Source: a bacterium (GTDB lineage: Bacteria > Patescibacteriota > Minisyncoccia > Phycocordibacterales > 1-14-0-10-42-12). Taken from it: a stretch of DNA of 6,747 nt. Each line of letters opens with the position of its first letter. Within the stretch, counting starts at the first letter, position 1. The notes below the pieces were generated by a model, which saw nothing but the letters and a program-made list of their open reading frames with translations, did not search any database and was not told where the DNA came from. The stretch lies in assembly GCA_030432135.1 (NCBI GenBank), contig JAUIHD010000024.1, positions 1 to 6,747 on the forward strand. The letters run 5' to 3'. The position numbers and the translations under genes are program-made. This document shows positions 3,542 to 6,747 of the stretch, in pieces.

Positions 3542-4906
3542 ATGGAAATGATGCAGAAAAAAGTAGGAGTAAGTATACCAACATGGGGTCTTTTTCTTAT
3601 CGGGGTATTTTCTATTGTTGGAGTACTTTCGCTTGCATCTACTTTTGTAAACCAGATTGATCCATATGCGTTACCTGATGACTTAGTGGTTTATGGGACA
3701 AAAGAGTTTCAATATGGTCCACAACCTGTTCTATCTGATCCCGATTATTTCAAAACCGTAAAAGAGAAAATGATCATTGAGAAAGTGAGTTTTATCGAGG
3801 CAGACCTTTCTAATATGAAATTGACTCTATATGAAAAGGGAGAGAAGGAGATAGAAGTCGACATTGCTACCAAAGGACGTGAAGGATCATGGTGGGAAAC
3901 GCCGGCTGGAATTTACAAAATCGAATCACGAAAAGAAAATCACTTCTCTTCATTTGGTCATGTTTATCAGCCATATAGTCTTGCATTCCAAGGAAACTTC
4001 TTTATTCACGGGTGGCCGTACTATCCAGATGGTACTGATGTACCCAGAACATATTCTGGTGGATGTATTCGCCTAGAGACAGAAGACGCGGAAGCGATTT
4101 TTGCTCGAGCAGAAGTCGGGATGCCTGTACTTGTTTTTGAGGAAGATTTTGGGGGAGATAAATTTGAATATAGCGAAAGACTTCAAGGGGTAACCGCACA
4201 TACATATTTTGCAGCAGATCTTGGAAATAATTTTGTCTTTGCGTCTGAAAATGCAAACAAGCAGGTCTCTATTGCCTCTATCACTAAACTCATGTCTGCA
4301 GTTGTAGCAACTGAATACATAAATATAGAAAAGGAAGTACTGATTCCTTCTGATCTCTCAACAACCTCTATCCCACGTCTTATTCCAGGCGAAAATCATT
4401 CTGTGTTTTCTCTACTTCACCCTTTGCTTCTTGAGTCCTCAAACGAAGCGGCCGAAGTTATTGCAAATAGTATTGGTGAGACTTGGTTTGTCGATAGAAT
4501 GAATGTAAAGGCTCAGTCTATAGGTCTCACGAATACAAAGTTTGCCGATGCATCTGGTAAGAGCTCTGGTAATATTTCTACTGCAGAAGATTTATTTAGA
4601 CTTGCAAAATATTTGTACAACAATCGAAAATTCATTCTGTCGCTTTCAATGGATAGACTCGGTTTCAATGTCTACGGTGATCCATCGTTTACTAATCTCG
4701 TGAATCTTAATGATATCCCACGTCTGTCGCACAGTATGGTTGGTGCAAAAGTTGGCGATAGTACAAGCGCTAAAGAGACGATGCTTGTTGTGTTTGAACT
4801 TCCTATTCAAGGAGAGACCCGACCAATTGCTGTTGTGGTACTCGGATCTACCGATAAAAAAGGAGATGTAGAGAAAATTGTTAACCATATTCTTGCTCGA
4901 TATTAA
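3542..4906 (+). CDS. L,D-transpeptidase (YkuD) fused to D-alanyl-D-alanine carboxypeptidase (S11)
   Basis: This 454-aa membrane-anchored cell-wall enzyme has two catalytic domains. Residues 14-35 (TWGLFLIGVFSIVGVLSLAS) form one membrane helix. Residues about 80-200 are a YkuD domain with H156 in FIHGWPYYP and YSGGCIR (171-177), carrying the catalytic C175 and the S-x-G-C-I-R signature. Residues about 215-454 are a peptidase S11/PBP5-like domain: SITK (246-249, nucleophile S246, K249), SSN (299-301) and KVG (403-405, the KTG box with Val for Thr). The first domain should form 3-3 or protein crosslinks, and the second should trim D-Ala from pentapeptides, producing the tetrapeptide donor that L,D-transpeptidases need. 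All three S11 motifs are present, so both halves look active. The frame is open upstream through the tRNA, but 3542 is the first ATG beyond it; 3548 and 3551 are alternatives. First gene of an operon with the pseudouridine synthase, 2 nt away. Confidence 0.9.
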   Translation: MEMMQKKVGVSIPTWGLFLIGVFSIVGVLSLASTFVNQIDPYALPDDLVVYGTKEFQYGPQPVLSDPDYFKTVKEKMIIEKVSFIEADLSNMKLTLYEKGEKEIEVDIATKGREGSWWETPAGIYKIESRKENHFSSFGHVYQPYSLAFQGNFFIHGWPYYPDGTDVPRTYSGGCIRLETEDAEAIFARAEVGMPVLVFEEDFGGDKFEYSERLQGVTAHTYFAADLGNNFVFASENANKQVSIASITKLMSAVVATEYINIEKEVLIPSDLSTTSIPRLIPGENHSVFSLLHPLLLESSNEAAEVIANSIGETWFVDRMNVKAQSIGLTNTKFADASGKSSGNISTAEDLFRLAKYLYNNRKFILSLSMDRLGFNVYGDPSFTNLVNLNDIPRLSHSMVGAKVGDSTSAKETMLVVFELPIQGETRPIAVVVLGSTDKKGDVEKIVNHILARY

Positions 4907-4908
4907 AT

Positions 4909-5649
4909 ATGGAACACATAGAAGTGTTATATGAAGATGGCGGAGTACTCGTACTAAATAAACCCGCAGGACTTCTTGTACATACAGATGGTCGTAGTAA
5001 AGAGAAGGCACTCACCGATTGGATTCTTGAAAATTACCCTGACCTTGCGCATGTTGGCGAAGAGGAAAGATTATCAACTGGTGAGGTCATCATGAGACCG
5101 GGAATAGTGCACAGAATAGATAGGGACACTTCTGGAGTTATTGTAGTTTGTAAAACTCAGGAAAGCTTTTTGTATATCAAGAATCTCTTTCAGACAAAGC
5201 AAGTAGAAAAAGTATATAAAGCATTTGTCTACGACAACATTAAAGAAGAGCAGGGCATTATCGATAAACCGATTGGGAAGAGTCCAAAAGATTTCAGACA
5301 ACGGTCGGCAGAAGACAACGCTCGAGGAGAGTTGCGGGAAGCCGTAACAGAATGGAAACGGATATTATCAATAAAAAAAGCGGCATTATTAGAAGTGAGG
5401 CCCAAAACAGGTCGAACACACCAAATAAGGGTACATTTGAAGTATATAGAACACCCTATTATTGCTGATCCGCTCTATGCATCTAATAGAGAAAAGTTGC
5501 TCGGGTTTAAACGCCTTGCGCTTCATGCGCATAGTATCTCCTTTATAAATATTTCTGGGGAACCTGTGTCAGTTAGCGCTCCATACTCTGAAGACTTTAA
5601 AGAAGCCATTACCCGCATAGAAGAGATTGCCAAACAAGAGACCTTGTGA
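4909..5649 (+). CDS. RluA-family RNA pseudouridine synthase
   Basis: The 246-aa protein isomerises uridine to pseudouridine in rRNA or tRNA. The catalytic motif is HRIDRDTSG (68-76) with nucleophile D71. Other family elements are LNKPAGLLVH (16-25), KVYKAFV (101-107) and RPKTGRTHQIRVHL (164-177), followed by HPIIADPLY (182-190). No N-terminal S4 RNA-binding domain is present; the protein begins directly with the catalytic domain, as in RluA rather than RluC/RluD. Target uridines cannot be deduced. It starts 2 nt after the cell-wall enzyme and ends 15 nt before rplS, without a Shine-Dalgarno, so it is part of one operon. Confidence 0.92.
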   Translation: MEHIEVLYEDGGVLVLNKPAGLLVHTDGRSKEKALTDWILENYPDLAHVGEEERLSTGEVIMRPGIVHRIDRDTSGVIVVCKTQESFLYIKNLFQTKQVEKVYKAFVYDNIKEEQGIIDKPIGKSPKDFRQRSAEDNARGELREAVTEWKRILSIKKAALLEVRPKTGRTHQIRVHLKYIEHPIIADPLYASNREKLLGFKRLALHAHSISFINISGEPVSVSAPYSEDFKEAITRIEEIAKQETL

Positions 5650-5664
5650 TAATCTGTCTCCGTT

Positions 5665-6177
5665 ATGACACAAGTCATTTCTCCAGTAAATATAAAAGAA
5701 CGAGCAGCACTCGACGTACGAGCGGGGGATACTGTTCGTGTACACCAGAAAATCCAAGAGAAGGGGAAGACAAGAATCCAGTTATTCGAAGGTCTTGTAC
5801 TTGCAGTGAAGCACGGAAAAGAAGCAGGGGGTACATTTACCGTACGACGAACAGCAAGTGGAGTTGGTGTAGAAAAAGTATTTCCAATCTATTCTCCAAT
5901 GATAGATAAGATTGAGATTGTAAAACGATCAAAGGTGCGTCGAGCAAAGCTTTACCACATCAGAGATAAAGCAGCTAAGGAAATTCGCCGACAAATGCGA
6001 AACATTCGAGAACTTCCTGATATGCCAGATATTCCTGAAGAGGAAGAAGTGGTAGCAGAGTCAGAGGAAACTCCAGTAGAAAATGCACCAGAACAAACAG
6101 AGGTGGTTGCAGAGGTAGCAGAATCGCCAGCTGCTGAGGAAACTCCAAGCGAAGAAAGTACAGAAGAAACAAAATAA
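5665..6177 (+). CDS. rplS: 50S ribosomal protein L19 with acidic C-terminal tail
   Basis: Residues 1-114 are ribosomal protein L19, which lies at the 30S/50S interface. Recognisable parts are the N-terminal helix [31 protein letters not shown] (37-51), [18 protein letters not shown] (57-74), the SP at 77-78, and the basic [19 protein letters not shown] (88-106). The usual length is about 115; here about 55 more residues follow (115-170), strongly acidic and rich in Glu, Pro, Ala and Val with EE-containing near-repeats. The tail looks disordered. In many bacteria rplS sits with rimM and trmD; here it is last in an operon with a pseudouridine synthase and a cell-wall enzyme. A terminator overlaps its stop codon. 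Confidence 0.95.
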   Translation: MTQVISPVNIKERAALDVRAGDTVRVHQKIQEKGKTRIQLFEGLVLAVKHGKEAGGTFTVRRTASGVGVEKVFPIYSPMIDKIEIVKRSKVRRAKLYHIRDKAAKEIRRQMRNIRELPDMPDIPEEEEVVAESEETPVENAPEQTEVVAEVAESPAAEETPSEESTEETK

Positions 6178-6209
6178 AAATCTCCGGCTCGTCGGGGATT
6201 TTTATTTTT
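6176..6209 (+). terminator. rho-independent terminator of rplS operon
   Basis: An 11-bp stem with one T-G pair, AAAAATCTCCG (6176-6186) with CGGGGATTTTT (6193-6203), has a 6-nt loop and is followed by ATTTTT. It begins inside the stop codon of rplS. Confidence 0.85.
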
Positions 6210-6212
6210 AGA

Positions 6213-6241
6213 TTGAAACTTTTTTATATCTTGGATATGAT
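6213..6241 (+). promoter_or_regulatory. promoter of tRNA-Leu
   Basis: TTGAAA (6213-6218), a 17-nt spacer and TATGAT (6236-6241) predict a start near 6248, 8 nt before the tRNA. It directly follows the rplS terminator. Confidence 0.7.
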
Positions 6242-6255
6242 ACGTCGGTGCTTAT

Positions 6256-6342
6256 GCCCAGGTGGCGGAACTGGTAGACGCGCACCCTTGAGGGGGGTGT
6301 GCCCATATGGGTGTGGAGGTTCAAATCCTCTCCTGGGCACCA
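6256..6342 (+). tRNA. tRNA-Leu(GAG)
   Basis: An 87-nt class II tRNA with encoded CCA (6340-6342). The acceptor is GCCCAGG/CCTGGGC. The anticodon stem is CACCC/GGGTG with loop TTGAGGG, giving anticodon GAG for CUC/CUU codons. The long variable arm is TGCCCATATGGGTG-like, and the T-arm has GGTTCAAATCC. It has its own promoter and terminator. Confidence 0.95.
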
Positions 6343-6345
6343 ATC

Positions 6346-6386
6346 GAAAATAAGCGGAGTATTTTATACTTCGCTTATTTTCATTT
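6346..6386. terminator. terminator after tRNA-Leu, possibly bidirectional
   Basis: GAAAATAAGCG (6346-6356) pairs with CGCTTATTTTC (6372-6382). The stem continues inward through a G-T pair and AGTAT/ATACT to about 17 bp with a 3-nt loop. The T-rich right arm suits the plus-strand tRNA, and the mirrored A/T-rich arm could also end the minus-strand gene whose stop is at 6425. Confidence 0.8.
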
Positions 6387-6424
6387 AAGGTGTCTAGGAT
6401 TTGGACCAGAAGGATTTAGAAATT

Positions 6425-6747
6425 TTAAGGTTTTACATTTGTACTATGCAAAGTCGTCCATACTTTCCCTTTTTCAATTTCCCGTTTCGTTATAATGATT
6501 CCATTCTGCGCGCTTCTCTCATATGCGCATGCGCCAGGCCCCTGCTTTCCTTGATCAGTTGCGTCAATCCATGCTCTCACTTTTAAGGCTCCATTTTCAT
6601 GAGTTGCGAGATATGGTGTATCAAGTGAACCTACTTCAACCGCACGGCACCCGTAATGTATAAAATCAGTTCCGTTTACATGTTCATCCGGTGAAGTGAT
6701 CAGAAGGATTTCTCCATTTTTTCCTTTGGCGAAATCTATTTGACTTA
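6425..6747 (-). CDS. unrecognised protein, C-terminal part (enters from right edge)
   Basis: On the minus strand a frame stays open from the window edge to a TAA at 6427-6425, giving at least 106 residues that start ...SQIDFAKGKNGEILLITSP and end TTLHSTNVKP. There is no start codon inside the window, so the gene begins further right. The visible part looks like alternating beta strands and turns: GEILLITSP (11-19), CRAVEVGSLDTPYLA (33-47), ALKVRAWIDATDQG (53-66), NGIIITKREIEKGKVWTTL (81-99). There are two cysteines (33 and 73) and many glycines, and no membrane helix. Base composition resembles the neighbours. I do not recognise a family. It converges on tRNA-Leu, with the terminator at 6346-6386 between them. 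Confidence 0.65.
   Translation of the reverse strand, partial: SQIDFAKGKNGEILLITSPDEHVNGTDFIHYGCRAVEVGSLDTPYLATHENGALKVRAWIDATDQGKQGPGACAYERSAQNGIIITKREIEKGKVWTTLHSTNVKP

Noticed and set aside
6490..6495. TATAAT on the plus strand near the right end
   Set aside because: It lies inside the minus-strand coding region and has no -35 or downstream plus-strand gene.

Overview
The window looks like a piece of a small, compact, moderately AT-rich bacterial genome, most likely Candidatus Patescibacteria (CPR), Parcubacteria-like. This is inferred from a DUF5652-type small membrane protein, very short intergenic gaps, near absence of Shine-Dalgarno motifs, tRNAs scattered singly between genes, and reduced or free-standing versions of proteins that are larger elsewhere (an 81-aa YdeI/OmdA protein, a lone tRNA-binding OB domain). 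No phage, IS, CRISPR or plasmid genes are seen.

Layout. (1) 1-1200, minus strand: the N-terminal part of a class I SAM-dependent methyltransferase running off the left edge, a short YdeI/OmdA-family protein, and an isolated GC-rich gene of unknown function carried as a complete transcription unit (consensus promoter, strong RBS, terminator). (2) 1257-1593, minus strand: a DUF5652 membrane protein followed after 7 nt by tRNA-Ser(UGA). (3) 1638-3083, plus strand: a tight three-gene operon of ruvX/yqgF, a tRNA-binding OB-fold protein, and a protein resembling zinc-dependent phospholipase C. (4) 3084-3275: a hairpin-rich intergenic repeat and a bidirectional terminator. (5) 3278-3492: divergent tRNA-Arg(UCU) (minus) and tRNA-Val(UAC) (plus). 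(6) 3542-6177, plus strand: an operon of a cell-wall enzyme fusing an L,D-transpeptidase to a D,D-carboxypeptidase, an RluA-family pseudouridine synthase, and ribosomal protein L19 with a long acidic tail. (7) 6256-6342, plus strand: tRNA-Leu(GAG), with its own promoter and terminator. (8) 6425-6747, minus strand: the C-terminal end of an unrecognised protein entering from the right edge.

Functionally, most of the window is translation and RNA work (four tRNAs, L19, RluA, tRNA-binding protein, RuvX) plus peptidoglycan maintenance by the fused transpeptidase/carboxypeptidase. The least ordinary parts are the fused cell-wall enzyme, the GC-rich cassette at about 700-1190, and the structured intergenic element at 3126-3221, which also carries a 14-nt inverted copy of the neighbouring tRNA-Arg T-arm. 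I did not find evidence of a wholly new multi-gene system.
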